Of a stretch of 64,000 nucleotides of DNA, positions 36,684-45,542 are shown in pieces. The DNA lies in assembly GCF_007991275.1 (NCBI RefSeq), contig NZ_BJYA01000001.1, forward strand, positions 372,001 to 436,000, written 5' to 3'. Every line of letters starts with the position of its first letter. Within the stretch, counting starts at the first letter, position 1. Made by a program: the position numbers and the translations under genes. The DNA is from Alkalibacillus haloalkaliphilus. Lineage in GTDB: Bacteria > Bacillota > Bacilli > Bacillales > Alkalibacillaceae. Below the pieces are notes generated by a model. It had not been told where the DNA came from and did not search any database. It saw only the letters and a list, made by a program, of their open reading frames with translations.

Positions 36684-37517
36684 TCAGCATTTTGATTTTG
36701 CTTCTCCCATAGAATCTAGTAGTTGCGTAGTAGCTAAGGCACTAAACGGTAATGGAACATGATGTTTAAGTCCTTGGTTGTTAGCAGCTGTTAAATCATT
36801 TAGTAGGATATTTAAGGTAGTATCTGCAGTCCATTCAGACACATCACTCCAATTTCTAACTACCCAGCTATCACCTGTACTGACTTGTAACAGGTTCAAT
36901 AATTCGTCTTCAGGTAAGTTGAAGTGTTTTGCTAATTTAAGGCCTTCTGCAACAGCATTCGTATTAATTCCAAGAATAAGATTGTTAATTAGCTTAGCAA
37001 TCTGGCTATTACCTGTTTCGTTCCCGTAGTAAAATATGTTGGAACCCATCGCCTCAAAGTATGGCTGAAACGACGTTACGATATTTTCAGGACCCGAAAC
37101 CATAATGGACAAGGTGCCCGCTTCAGCACCGGAAACGCCTCCACTCACACCAGCATCAATTAAATTCAAGTCGCTTTCTTCTTCTACTTTTTGGTTTAAC
37201 TGTTTCATCGTATCTGGGTCAAGTGTACTCATACAAGTGACCGTCTTACCTTTCGTCTCACCAGTGAAAAGACCATCCGTTCCAAAAATGACCTCAACAT
37301 TCTGATCATAGTCACGCACCATCGATATAATCGCTTCATCAGATTGGTCGGCCACTTCTTTTAAAGTCTCTACCATCGTTATTCCTTCTGCTTCAGCTTT
37401 TTCGTAAACGCCTTTAAAAGCATCATAACCGATCACTTCAAAACCAGCTTTCTTTAAATTAACAGCCATCGGAAAACCCACTGCCCCTAATCCTACGAAA
37501 CCAATTTTTTTACTCAA
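36684..37517 (-). CDS. beta-hydroxyacid dehydrogenase family NAD(P) oxidoreductase
   Basis: A 277-residue enzyme of the 3-hydroxyisobutyrate / tartronate-semialdehyde reductase family. Rossmann motif IGFVGLGAVGFPMA at residues 5-18, substrate motif DAGVSGGVSGAEAGTLSIMVSG near 118-139, and the catalytic lysine in IAKLINNLILG near residue 172. Start is TTG 37517, with GAGGGGG eight bases upstream. The C-terminus is slightly short of typical 290-300 residues. It is a single gene. It reduces or oxidises a small beta-hydroxyacid; which one is unknown. Confidence 0.85.
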   Translation of the reverse strand: MSKKIGFVGLGAVGFPMAVNLKKAGFEVIGYDAFKGVYEKAEAEGITMVETLKEVADQSDEAIISMVRDYDQNVEVIFGTDGLFTGETKGKTVTCMSTLDPDTMKQLNQKVEEESDLNLIDAGVSGGVSGAEAGTLSIMVSGPENIVTSFQPYFEAMGSNIFYYGNETGNSQIAKLINNLILGINTNAVAEGLKLAKHFNLPEDELLNLLQVSTGDSWVVRNWSDVSEWTADTTLNILLNDLTAANNQGLKHHVPLPFSALATTQLLDSMGEAKSKC

Positions 37518-37675
37518 TGGTCATGCCCCCTCAATATATAAATAATTTCTCTTATCGTAACCACTTTAATTATTCACAGCAAATAAAAGCGATCTAATCA
37601 ATGTGAATCAACCTTAGGAACTTTCAAGCTAAGTAAAATTTACTGGTAAACTCATATACTCTATGTGTTTTGTAG

Positions 37676-38671
37676 TTATTTCTTCAAGTGATTTTTTTCA
37701 ACAAAATCATCAAAATCGTCTTTTATATTTTGTTTTAAGCGGTTTTGGTTATATTTTTCATATTGCTCAATGGCAATTTGTTCAGCCACGGTCTTCGATA
37801 CTTTTCCAGCGTTTTCGAGAATATCCCTTTCATTAAACTGAAGAAAAGCATTTAGTTTATCAACCCAATCATTCATATACATTGGTCTTTGCCTCTCTGC
37901 TTGGTCTTCTGCATAATCCAAATACATTGTTACAATTCGATTTAATGACTTTAACTCTTTTTCAGTTAAGTAATTTTTAGCGACTGTAACATCCGGCTTA
38001 CGAACTTTATCTCCTTTCCAAGAAGTCAAACCCATATTTTCTTCTTGAGCACTAGCTCTATTTGCAATCAATTCGGCAGCCGTCTGACCATGTATAGCAA
38101 AATGAAGTTTATTTTGAACTGTTGCAAAGAATTCCTGTGTAATTTCTGCTCTAGGATCATAATCAACAGATGTAGAATAAATATCAGTGATTTTATTATA
38201 AAATCTCTTCTCAGAAGCACGGATATCTCGAATTCGTTCAAGGAGTTCGTCGAAATAGTCTTGACCAAAATTACGAATTTCTTTTAAGCGTTCATCATCC
38301 ATTGTAAAGCCTTTGACCAAATATTCATTCAAACGTTCTGTCGCCCACTGGCGGAATTGTGTACCTCTATGGGATCGAACTCGATAACCGATTGCGATAA
38401 TCATTTCGAGATTGTAGTGTTTTGCTTTTCTTTTTATCTCTCTTGAACCTTCATTTTGAACTTGTAAGTAATACTTACAAGTTGCTTCTTCTTGTAATTC
38501 GCACTCTTCGTAAATTTTTTTTATGTGTAATGTGATATTTTGTGGTGATGTTTGATAAAGCTCTGCTATTGCCTTTTGAGTCATCCAAACTGTTTCATTT
38601 TCTAATCTTACATCTATTTTTGTATTTCCTTCTTCAGTTTGGTAAATCAGGATATTTGTATCATTTTGCAT
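37676..38671 (-). CDS. RhuM family (virulence protein RhuM) protein
   Basis: A 331-residue protein of the RhuM family. The N-terminal part carries an antirepressor-like segment (ETVWMTQKAIAELYQTSPQNI, then a nearby YNLEMIIAIGYRVRSHRGTQFRQWATERL), and the rest is helical and charged. It is found scattered in genomes, often near mobile elements or restriction loci, with no settled function. The ATG at 38671 follows GGAGTGAGAGG. Here it stands alone between a dehydrogenase and rlmH. A mobile origin is plausible but unproven. Confidence 0.85.
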   Translation of the reverse strand: MQNDTNILIYQTEEGNTKIDVRLENETVWMTQKAIAELYQTSPQNITLHIKKIYEECELQEEATCKYYLQVQNEGSREIKRKAKHYNLEMIIAIGYRVRSHRGTQFRQWATERLNEYLVKGFTMDDERLKEIRNFGQDYFDELLERIRDIRASEKRFYNKITDIYSTSVDYDPRAEITQEFFATVQNKLHFAIHGQTAAELIANRASAQEENMGLTSWKGDKVRKPDVTVAKNYLTEKELKSLNRIVTMYLDYAEDQAERQRPMYMNDWVDKLNAFLQFNERDILENAGKVSKTVAEQIAIEQYEKYNQNRLKQNIKDDFDDFVEKNHLKK

Positions 38672-38841
38672 TAAACCTCTCACTCCTTTTATCTCCTATT
38701 CTCTATAATTATATCATTTTTAGAACATTTGTTCTTTTATTGATTATAGAAAACCCTTCAAACTTTTTACTGTTTAAAGGGCATCTAGTATCAACTTTCA
38801 TTTTATTGTTCTAATAAATTTCTTCTCCATCTGCTTTTCCA

Positions 38842-39321
38842 CTATTTATGATACGGTTCACCCCTATTAATCCTATACCCCCGATAAACCTGCTCCAACA
38901 AAATCAACCGCATTAACTGATGTGGATAAGTCATTTTGCTAAATGAAATGGCGTAGTCACTTCGTTGTTTAACTTCATCGCTTAGGCCAAGTGAACCACC
39001 AATAACAAAAGCGATCTTACTCTTGCCATACGTAGCTAATTCGTCCATTTTCTTAGCAAAGGCTTCTGATGTTAATTGCTTGCCTTCAATTTCAAGTGTG
39101 ATGACGTATGTATCTGTGGATATCTTTGTTAATATCTTCTCGCCTTCTTTGTTTTTGACCGCTTCTTCTTCTGCTTCACTCATATTGTCTGGTGCTTGTT
39201 CATCTGGTACTTCTTCTATTTTCACTTTGGCATATTTACTAAGCCGCTTCATATATTCATCGATACCTTGTTTTAAGTATTTTTCTTTTATTTTGCCGAC
39301 TGAGACAATTGTAATGTTCAT
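38842..39321 (-). CDS. rlmH: 23S rRNA (pseudouridine-1915-N3) methyltransferase
   Basis: SPOUT methyltransferase that methylates pseudouridine 1915 in helix 69 of 23S rRNA with SAM. Using ATG 39321 (GGAGG seven bases ahead) gives 159 residues, the exact RlmH length. Motifs: [20 protein letters not shown] start, [13 protein letters not shown], and the C-terminal [26 protein letters not shown] with the trefoil-knot residues. The end NRGEPYHK is typical. Confidence 0.95.
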   Translation of the reverse strand: MNITIVSVGKIKEKYLKQGIDEYMKRLSKYAKVKIEEVPDEQAPDNMSEAEEEAVKNKEGEKILTKISTDTYVITLEIEGKQLTSEAFAKKMDELATYGKSKIAFVIGGSLGLSDEVKQRSDYAISFSKMTYPHQLMRLILLEQVYRGYRINRGEPYHK

Positions 39322-39365
39322 TCCCACACCTCCATCTACTCTTAGTATATCTTAAGCTTATAAAA

Positions 39366-39397
39366 CAATAAAACCCTGACTATGCATAGCCAGGGTT
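39366..39397 (-). terminator. terminator of asnB
   Basis: On the minus strand AACCCTGGCTA, TGCA, TAGTCAGGGTT (one G-U) is followed by TTATT, just after the asnB stop. Confidence 0.75.
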
Positions 39398-39404
39398 CAT
39401 ACTC

Positions 39405-40910
39405 TTATGCTGTTGCCCATTTACCGACCGTTTCAACCGCTGAACGGCTTGGGAACAATTCTTTAAAGATTTTATAATATAATGCTTCTTGTTTACTTCT
39501 TAATTCAACTGCTGCTTCTTGTTGATATGTTTTCAATTCTTCATCAGAAATTGTCTCATTCGCATGCTGTTCTAAAATGTCTAATGCGCCGCTTCCCTCT
39601 GAGAATTCTTCCTTTTTACGCCATAGAACATTTTCTGGCAACACTCCATCAAAGGCTTTTCTTAAAATCGTCTTCTCCATTTGACCTTCTTTATGCAGCT
39701 TCAATTCAGCTGGGATTTTCAATGCCTCATCTATAAGCTTTAAGTCTAAGAAGGGTACTCTTAGCTCTAATGAATGCGCCATGCTCATTCGGTCAGCACG
39801 TTGTAAATTAATGTTGTGCAGTGAATTAATGATTCGAATGATCTCATCATTCAATACTTCTGTTTTGTTGTAGTCTTTTAAGTAATCATAACCAGCGAAA
39901 AGCTCGTCTGCTCCTTCACCTGATAAAATCACTTTAACGTGCTGTGATGCTAATTTAGAGACGAAATAGTTTGGCAAGGCACTTCTAACGAGTGACGGTT
40001 CGTACGATTCTAAATGGTAGATCACTGTACGGATCACTTCGACTAATTCTTCTTTCGTATATATATATTCATAATGGTCGGTTCCAATCGCTTCGGCTAC
40101 TTCACGAGCGCGTAAGACGTCTTCGCTTCCTTCAGAGCCAACACAAAATGATTTTAATGGCGTCTTACCTCTATAGTGCTCTTTAGCAATCGCAGCAATT
40201 AAGCTACTGTCTAAACCACCACTAAGTAAAACACCTACTTCAACGTCAGATAATAATCGTTTTTTAACAGCGTGCGTTAATGTATCATTAATCGTTTCGC
40301 ATATAGCCTCCTGGTTAGGCTCGCGCATATCTTCTGGTTGCTGAATTTCGCGATAACAAACAAAACCCGTCTCAGGCGTATAATAATGACCAGCTGGAAA
40401 TTCGTAAACGTCATCAGTCATTAAGTATAACGTCTTTAACTCTGAAGCAAATACATACTCACCATTTTCATCTTTAGCATAATACAACGGTTTGATGCCT
40501 AATGTATCTCTTCCAGCTACAAAAGTATTGTTCTCATCATCTGCTAAGAAGAAGGCAAACATACCTTCTAACTTCTTAATGCTATCCACACCTTCATCTT
40601 CATACAGCTTTAAGACGATTTCGCTATCCGATTGCGTTAATAGCTTATCCTCATACTTTTGTTTTAATTGTGGATAATTATAAATCTCGCCGTTAACGAC
40701 TACCCATTTCGTTTCTTCTTTATTAGTAATAGGTTGAATTCCATCATCTAAACCGATAATGGATAAACGTTGATGACCTAAGTGAAAATGATTTAAACGT
40801 ACGTCTTTTCCTTCATCTGGACCTCTGTGCACCATGCTTTCAAGCACTTGATCCATTTCTGTTTTGTTTAACATTCCTGTTGTCGCAAATATTCCACAGA
40901 TAATTAACAC
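39405..40910 (-). CDS. asnB: asparagine synthetase (glutamine-hydrolysing)
   Basis: Makes asparagine from aspartate, glutamine and ATP. N-terminal class II amidotransferase domain (CGIFATTG, then HRGPDEG, GHQRLSIIG and VVNGEIYN), then the synthetase domain with the pyrophosphate loop LLSGGLDSSLIAA and LSGEGADELFAGYDYL. Length about 498-501 residues. The nucleophile Cys should directly follow the initiator Met, but the nearest usual start, GTG 40910, adds three residues before it. GAGGTG ends six bases before an ATC codon (40899-40901) adjacent to the Cys, so a non-standard start is possible. Single gene with its own terminator. Confidence 0.93.
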   Translation of the reverse strand: MLIICGIFATTGMLNKTEMDQVLESMVHRGPDEGKDVRLNHFHLGHQRLSIIGLDDGIQPITNKEETKWVVVNGEIYNYPQLKQKYEDKLLTQSDSEIVLKLYEDEGVDSIKKLEGMFAFFLADDENNTFVAGRDTLGIKPLYYAKDENGEYVFASELKTLYLMTDDVYEFPAGHYYTPETGFVCYREIQQPEDMREPNQEAICETINDTLTHAVKKRLLSDVEVGVLLSGGLDSSLIAAIAKEHYRGKTPLKSFCVGSEGSEDVLRAREVAEAIGTDHYEYIYTKEELVEVIRTVIYHLESYEPSLVRSALPNYFVSKLASQHVKVILSGEGADELFAGYDYLKDYNKTEVLNDEIIRIINSLHNINLQRADRMSMAHSLELRVPFLDLKLIDEALKIPAELKLHKEGQMEKTILRKAFDGVLPENVLWRKKEEFSEGSGALDILEQHANETISDEELKTYQQEAAVELRSKQEALYYKIFKELFPSRSAVETVGKWATA

Positions 40911-41043
40911 CTCATTCGTTTTTTTAAAATTTAATATTGTTTAACATTCTATCAAATGTTCGTCTTTTTACAAGTGAGTATTGAAATAATATTTATGTAA
41001 CTTCTATAACGCCTGGTTTAACAAGTCTTTAATTATCCCTAAG

Positions 41044-41289
41044 TTATACACATTCTATGTGTGTAACTTGTTTATAAACAACTATTAAAGACTTTTTCTG
41101 GGGAAAAACATACGTTATCCACAGACTTACTAACATATCAACATATGTTCGTGCTATATTTAGTCTTAAATGATTCACTTAACACAATATATGGTCTAGT
41201 CAATTTATTTTACCCACATTTTGTGTATAAACCTCTTAATAATGTGGATAACTACTCAATTCCGAACAATATAAAAAGACTTACCCACA
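41044..41289. promoter_or_regulatory. DnaA-box cluster between asnB and htrC
   Basis: Perfect boxes TTATCCACA at 41115-41123 and, reversed, at 41243-41251. One-mismatch boxes at 41044-41052 (TTATACACA), 41210-41218 (TTACCCACA), 41222-41230 (reverse of TTATACACA) and 41281-41289 (TTACCCACA). A further perfect reverse box is inside asnB at 40669-40677. They fill the 400-bp gap 40911-41310, which has no gene I can support. Confidence 0.7.
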
Positions 41290-41304
41290 ATGTGAGTAAG
41301 TCTT
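41272..41304 (-). terminator. terminator of the wal operon
   Basis: On the minus strand AAGACTTACTCACA and TGTGGGTAAGTCTT (one G-U) form a long stem followed by TTTATA, just downstream of the htrC stop. Confidence 0.7.
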
Positions 41305-41310
41305 CTTTAA

Positions 41311-42534
41311 TTAAAACTCCTGTGATGTTAATGTCAGACTTGTTTCATAAAGTTCTCCATTTCTATAGAACGTTATATCAATTTCATCACCAGGGTTTGT
41401 TTCATTATATAAATATTGTCTTAACTCATAAACATTACCGATTTCTTCACCATTCATATCGATAATTACATCGTACTGTTCGAAACCTGCTTGATCTGCT
41501 GGTGATATCGTCTCAACTGATGCGACTAATACACCTCGATCAACATCTTCAGGTAAATTAAGCGTGTTGCGTAAATGGTGTTGAGCAACATCTTGTAATG
41601 AATATGGTGAAATACCTAAGTATGAACGGGTCACCGCACCTTGTTGCTCTAACTCTTCCATAATTGGACGGGCCATATCAATTGGGATGGCAAAGCCTAA
41701 ACCTTCTAACTGTGGTGATGCGATCTTCATTGAGTTAATACCGATTAACTCGCCTTCTAAATTCACAAGGGCGCCACCTGAGTTACCTGGGTTAATCGCT
41801 GCATCAGTTTGAATAACTTCCATCTGCCAATCGATAACCCCATTTTGCGTGTAGTCGATTGGAATTAAGCGGTCTTTACCGCTAATGATTCCTTGTGTGA
41901 CTGACCCTGCAAACTGAAGACCTAATGGGTTACCAATGGCTAAAACTGGTTCCCCTACATTGATTGTTTCAGATTGTCCTAACTCAATCACTTGGTCGAC
42001 GAATGTATCTTCAACTCGTAACACGGCTAAGTCAGAATACATATCGCCACCAATGACTTCTGCTTCTACTTGCTCTTCTTCAGAAAAAACGACTTCTACT
42101 GAATCTGCACCTTCAATAACGTGATAATTAGTCACAACGTAAGCTTCGCCGTCTGTTTGTTTATAAACAACGCCTGAGCCTGTAGGGGCGTCATCTGGGT
42201 CTTGTTCCATTTGTTGACCGAAAATATTTTGATTTTGAATATTAACGACTCCTACAACAGCATCCGAAACTTCATCTACTATGTCAGTTATTTGTGACTG
42301 GATGTTTACCTCGACATTCCTTTGTTCAGCAACGCCTTCTTCGTTTAACTCTTGGTCTTGATTAGATGTTCCAGCTTGTTCATTTGTGTTATTTGATAAC
42401 ACATCAGTACCTGTTATTGCAGATAATGCAAAAAACATGATTGCTGAACCTATAATGGCGCCGACGATTGCTGCGAACCATGGGCGGCCCTGTTTTTGCT
42501 TTGATGATTTAATATGATCATCATAGTAACCCAT
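41311..42534 (-). CDS. htrC: HtrA-family membrane-anchored serine protease
   Basis: A 407-residue DegP-like protease facing outside. One membrane anchor (residues 18-42), then a trypsin domain with His in VVTNYHVIEGAD, Asp in YSDLAVLRV and Ser in INPGNSGGALVNLEG, and a C-terminal PDZ domain (ISPADQAGFEQYDVIIDMNGEE region). The linker after the anchor is acidic. It is the last gene of walRKHIJ-htrC, 28 bp after walJ, as in Bacillus subtilis (yycK). Degrades or refolds damaged surface proteins. Confidence 0.92.
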   Translation of the reverse strand: MGYYDDHIKSSKQKQGRPWFAAIVGAIIGSAIMFFALSAITGTDVLSNNTNEQAGTSNQDQELNEEGVAEQRNVEVNIQSQITDIVDEVSDAVVGVVNIQNQNIFGQQMEQDPDDAPTGSGVVYKQTDGEAYVVTNYHVIEGADSVEVVFSEEEQVEAEVIGGDMYSDLAVLRVEDTFVDQVIELGQSETINVGEPVLAIGNPLGLQFAGSVTQGIISGKDRLIPIDYTQNGVIDWQMEVIQTDAAINPGNSGGALVNLEGELIGINSMKIASPQLEGLGFAIPIDMARPIMEELEQQGAVTRSYLGISPYSLQDVAQHHLRNTLNLPEDVDRGVLVASVETISPADQAGFEQYDVIIDMNGEEIGNVYELRQYLYNETNPGDEIDITFYRNGELYETSLTLTSQEF

Positions 42535-42562
42535 TTAAAACACCTCACTCATTCTATTAACT

Positions 42563-43357
42563 TTAAAGATGTAAAATAGGTGTCGGCTTCACAGGACTTG
42601 TGTTCTCTAGCTGTAAAGCCTCTCCTACAGGAAATCCATTCTCCTTCAGTCTCTGCTCTACACTCATTCGAGCTAAATCAACCATATTGTTATCTTGGCT
42701 TAAATGGCCTAAATATATTTTCTTTGTTTGATCTCCAATGACATCCATCATGGCATGGGCTGCATCATCATTAGATACGTGACCTAAATCACTTAATATT
42801 CTACGCTTAACATTCCATGGGTATTTCCCCATTTGTAACATACCCACATCATGATTAGTTTCAAACAGCAAAGCATCCGCATTCTCGATTGTTTTTTTCA
42901 TCCGTTCAGATACATATCCCGTATCGGTTAACACGGCCACTTTCTTCCCTTCATAGTGAAACGCGTAAAACATTGGTTCTGCTGCATCATGTGAAACACC
43001 AAAGCTTTCAATATCTAAACCATAAAAGCTTTGAACTGTTTCCATTCCAAACTCAAACTTTTGATCAGTCGTCACTTTGCCAATAGAATGTTCCATTGCT
43101 TGCCATGTTTTAGCATTAGCGTAAATCGGTAAGTTATACCGTCTAGCCATAATGCCTAAACCTTTAATATGATCACTATGCTCATGTGTTACTAAAATAC
43201 CATCAAGGTCATGTGGATCAACGTTTACCTCATTTAAAAGGCTTTCAATTTTCTTACCGCTTAAGCCAGCGTCCACTAACAATTTCGTATTATTAGTCCC
43301 TATATAGAAAGCATTACCCGAACTTCCTGATGCTAGTACACTAAAATGTAAACTCAT
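42563..43357 (-). CDS. walJ: WalJ metallo-beta-lactamase-fold hydrolase
   Basis: A 264-residue MBL-fold protein (YycJ). The metal motif is [12 protein letters not shown] near residue 56, with further ligand residues in the regions [21 protein letters not shown] and LGHLSQDNN. Probably a nuclease involved in DNA repair or in coordinating division with replication. Its ATG overlaps the walI stop by 4 bp, so the two are translationally coupled. Part of the wal operon. Confidence 0.92.
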   Translation of the reverse strand: MSLHFSVLASGSSGNAFYIGTNNTKLLVDAGLSGKKIESLLNEVNVDPHDLDGILVTHEHSDHIKGLGIMARRYNLPIYANAKTWQAMEHSIGKVTTDQKFEFGMETVQSFYGLDIESFGVSHDAAEPMFYAFHYEGKKVAVLTDTGYVSERMKKTIENADALLFETNHDVGMLQMGKYPWNVKRRILSDLGHVSNDDAAHAMMDVIGDQTKKIYLGHLSQDNNMVDLARMSVEQRLKENGFPVGEALQLENTSPVKPTPILHL

Positions 43358-44184
43358 TCACTTTCACTCCGCATAAATTCTTGCACTTGATAGTCTATAA
43401 AATAGGAAATTGCTTGGACAAAGTTTTCTTCATTATTAGGAATTAACTGTCCTTCAATTGCGTTGACGAAATAATCACTTTCATCATTAATTGTTATTTT
43501 CCACGTTGGTGTAAAGATTTGTGGCCCTTCTTCAATTAACGTATGGTAACCTAAACTCATATCTGTCACTTCATCTTGTCTTTGTAAAACGGATGAATAC
43601 AATACTTCAATTGCATTGATTGGGTCTAATACTGTTTGTTCTTCACTTTGAACAGCTGTGTCACCTAAAATACGCTGAGCATAGTTAACCGCCTCACCAT
43701 CTTCATTGAGAGTTACCGCGATTAATCCTGAAGTATTGAAAAATACTGTACGGTCGTTTTGCTCTTGAAAGAACAAAATCACGTGTTCATCATACTCGCC
43801 CCAAAATTCATACTCACTACCACGATGAATTTGTTCTAGTAACTCCTCGTGGTTGCCATTAAACTCAAAGGGCTCATCAAATTCACTTAAAATCGTATCT
43901 TCATTGACGAGAATCATTGTTTGATTATTAACAGAGTCAGCTATATCTTCAAATTCTTCTTCTTCAAACTCATAACGCTCAGCTGATATATATACTTCAC
44001 GCTCGCCTCTTTCAGGCAAATCACCGACCTCAATTTCATCAGCGACCAATTGATCTTCAAAACTCGTTTGAGCTAACATTTCAAGGTTAGTATCACCAAT
44101 TTTCTCTAGAAATTGTTGAGCTAGAAACAAGTTTAAGATTAAGAAACTAATAATAAACAGTGTTTTAATTTGTCCCCACTGCAT
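43354..44184 (-). CDS. walI: WalI, regulator of WalK
   Basis: A 276-residue protein (YycI) with one N-terminal membrane helix ([20 protein letters not shown]) and an extracytoplasmic domain. With WalH it binds the sensor kinase WalK in the membrane and restrains it. The extracellular part is very acidic, fitting a halophile. A GGAGGA precedes its ATG, two bases after walH. Confidence 0.88.
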   Translation of the reverse strand: MQWGQIKTLFIISFLILNLFLAQQFLEKIGDTNLEMLAQTSFEDQLVADEIEVGDLPERGEREVYISAERYEFEEEEFEDIADSVNNQTMILVNEDTILSEFDEPFEFNGNHEELLEQIHRGSEYEFWGEYDEHVILFFQEQNDRTVFFNTSGLIAVTLNEDGEAVNYAQRILGDTAVQSEEQTVLDPINAIEVLYSSVLQRQDEVTDMSLGYHTLIEEGPQIFTPTWKITINDESDYFVNAIEGQLIPNNEENFVQAISYFIDYQVQEFMRSESE

Positions 44185-44186
44185 AC

Positions 44187-45542
44187 TTATCCATCCTCCT
44201 GCAAGCTGGCTCGATCTTCAAAATAGCTCAATGGACGCCACACACCGTTTGCATACTCGATAAACCATGTTGGTTCCAAAAAGATTAAATTGTTCGCCGA
44301 ATCGGTGTCTCGAACGACTTCATAACCAATTTTAATATCCTCAATTGCTGGTAAGTAAAATTCATCAGAAGCATTTTCTAAAAAGCTATAGACCGACTTA
44401 CCTGACTGTAACGTTACTTGATCCCCTTCACCAAGGTCAAAGCGGTTAGTCACTCTAAATAATGGTCTACTTAACGATTGAAGCTCTTGAGGTCCCCAAG
44501 CTTGTTCCATCACCATGTATCCATTGTCATCAAAGACTGGAATACCATTCTGATGAATTCGATAGTCTACCACTTGATTCATATAATTAACATCTTCTAA
44601 ACGGAAATCATCAGTCCAACCGTAATGATCATTTGTAAAATCTAGGCTTCTTAATAAAATATCTTGCCTTCCTGAATGATCTTCACCTGATACTGGAGGC
44701 TTATAGTAGCTCAAATATTGGCTCGAGTTGAATGCATCTATTAACGTTAGAAGTCTCGTACCATCCGTATAGTTAACTTCATTTTCATTCTCTACGTTTT
44801 GTTGACGGACTAACGATGGATTGCTAAACAAGACATTAACTAACGGTTGTTCATTTAAGTCTTCTGTAAAAACTGTCTGTTGTGGAACCTCCATCTCATC
44901 AGTCGTTAAGTAAATTTTACGTTCCTCATCAGAACCGATATCAACTTTCTCAACTGAAGCCATATCTGCACGGTAGAAAAAGTTTTGAATCGTTTCATAA
45001 GCACTAACTGATTCAATTTCACCATTTAGGACTTCCTCTTCGTTGTCAGACATGAAGGTTACTTCTATTCTTTCCTCTGAGCTTTGTATTAATTGGAAGT
45101 AAACTCGGTTAAATGTATGATCATGCTGAAATTCAAACTGTTCCACATTAAATAGTTGGTCAATTAAACTGATTGGTACATCTACTGGGAATACGAGTTC
45201 CATGTTAGGAGACCACAATCCCCAACTACCACTTGAAATATGTGAATCTATTTGCGAGAAAGACCAATCGGCAATTTCTTCAAATAGTTCCACTTCTTCT
45301 TGTTTGTCTGGAATGATGGCTGACTCTGTTGTTGACTGTTGTGTTTCATTGAAAACGATTAGGTCAGGTTGTAGAACTTGGCTGAGATGCTTAGGCTCAC
45401 CATCTAATTCCGTTTCTTCTAAGTAAGTAGCCTGGTCTAATTCTTCATACTCTGGCTGATATGTCCATAAAGCTAACGTGAGTAACAAGCTTGATATGAC
45501 TAGTAATACTAATAAAGCTGTTTTAAACTGTTCTTTGTTCAT
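44187..45542 (-). CDS. walH: WalH, regulator of WalK
   Basis: A 451-residue protein (YycH) with one N-terminal membrane helix (TALLVLLVISSLLLTLALW) and a large extracytoplasmic region. Family-typical segments include YTDGTRLLTLIDAF and the C-terminal WFIEYANGVWRPLSYFE. Acts with WalI on WalK. Its ATG overlaps the walK stop by 4 bp. Position and size fix the identity. Confidence 0.9.
   Translation of the reverse strand: MNKEQFKTALLVLLVISSLLLTLALWTYQPEYEELDQATYLEETELDGEPKHLSQVLQPDLIVFNETQQSTTESAIIPDKQEEVELFEEIADWSFSQIDSHISSGSWGLWSPNMELVFPVDVPISLIDQLFNVEQFEFQHDHTFNRVYFQLIQSSEERIEVTFMSDNEEEVLNGEIESVSAYETIQNFFYRADMASVEKVDIGSDEERKIYLTTDEMEVPQQTVFTEDLNEQPLVNVLFSNPSLVRQQNVENENEVNYTDGTRLLTLIDAFNSSQYLSYYKPPVSGEDHSGRQDILLRSLDFTNDHYGWTDDFRLEDVNYMNQVVDYRIHQNGIPVFDDNGYMVMEQAWGPQELQSLSRPLFRVTNRFDLGEGDQVTLQSGKSVYSFLENASDEFYLPAIEDIKIGYEVVRDTDSANNLIFLEPTWFIEYANGVWRPLSYFEDRASLQEDG

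Noticed and set aside
40911-41271. Asn T-box upstream of asnB
   Set aside because: The AGGGTGGNACCGCG T-box core is absent on the minus strand.
41044-41289. DnaA-box cluster as the chromosome origin itself
   Set aside because: dnaA/dnaN and rpmH are not here; parAB order places oriC beyond the right edge. Treated as an origin-proximal cluster.
41145-41465. 106-codon plus-strand ORF
   Set aside because: It covers the DnaA boxes and terminator and runs antisense into the end of htrC; no family features or ribosome-binding site.
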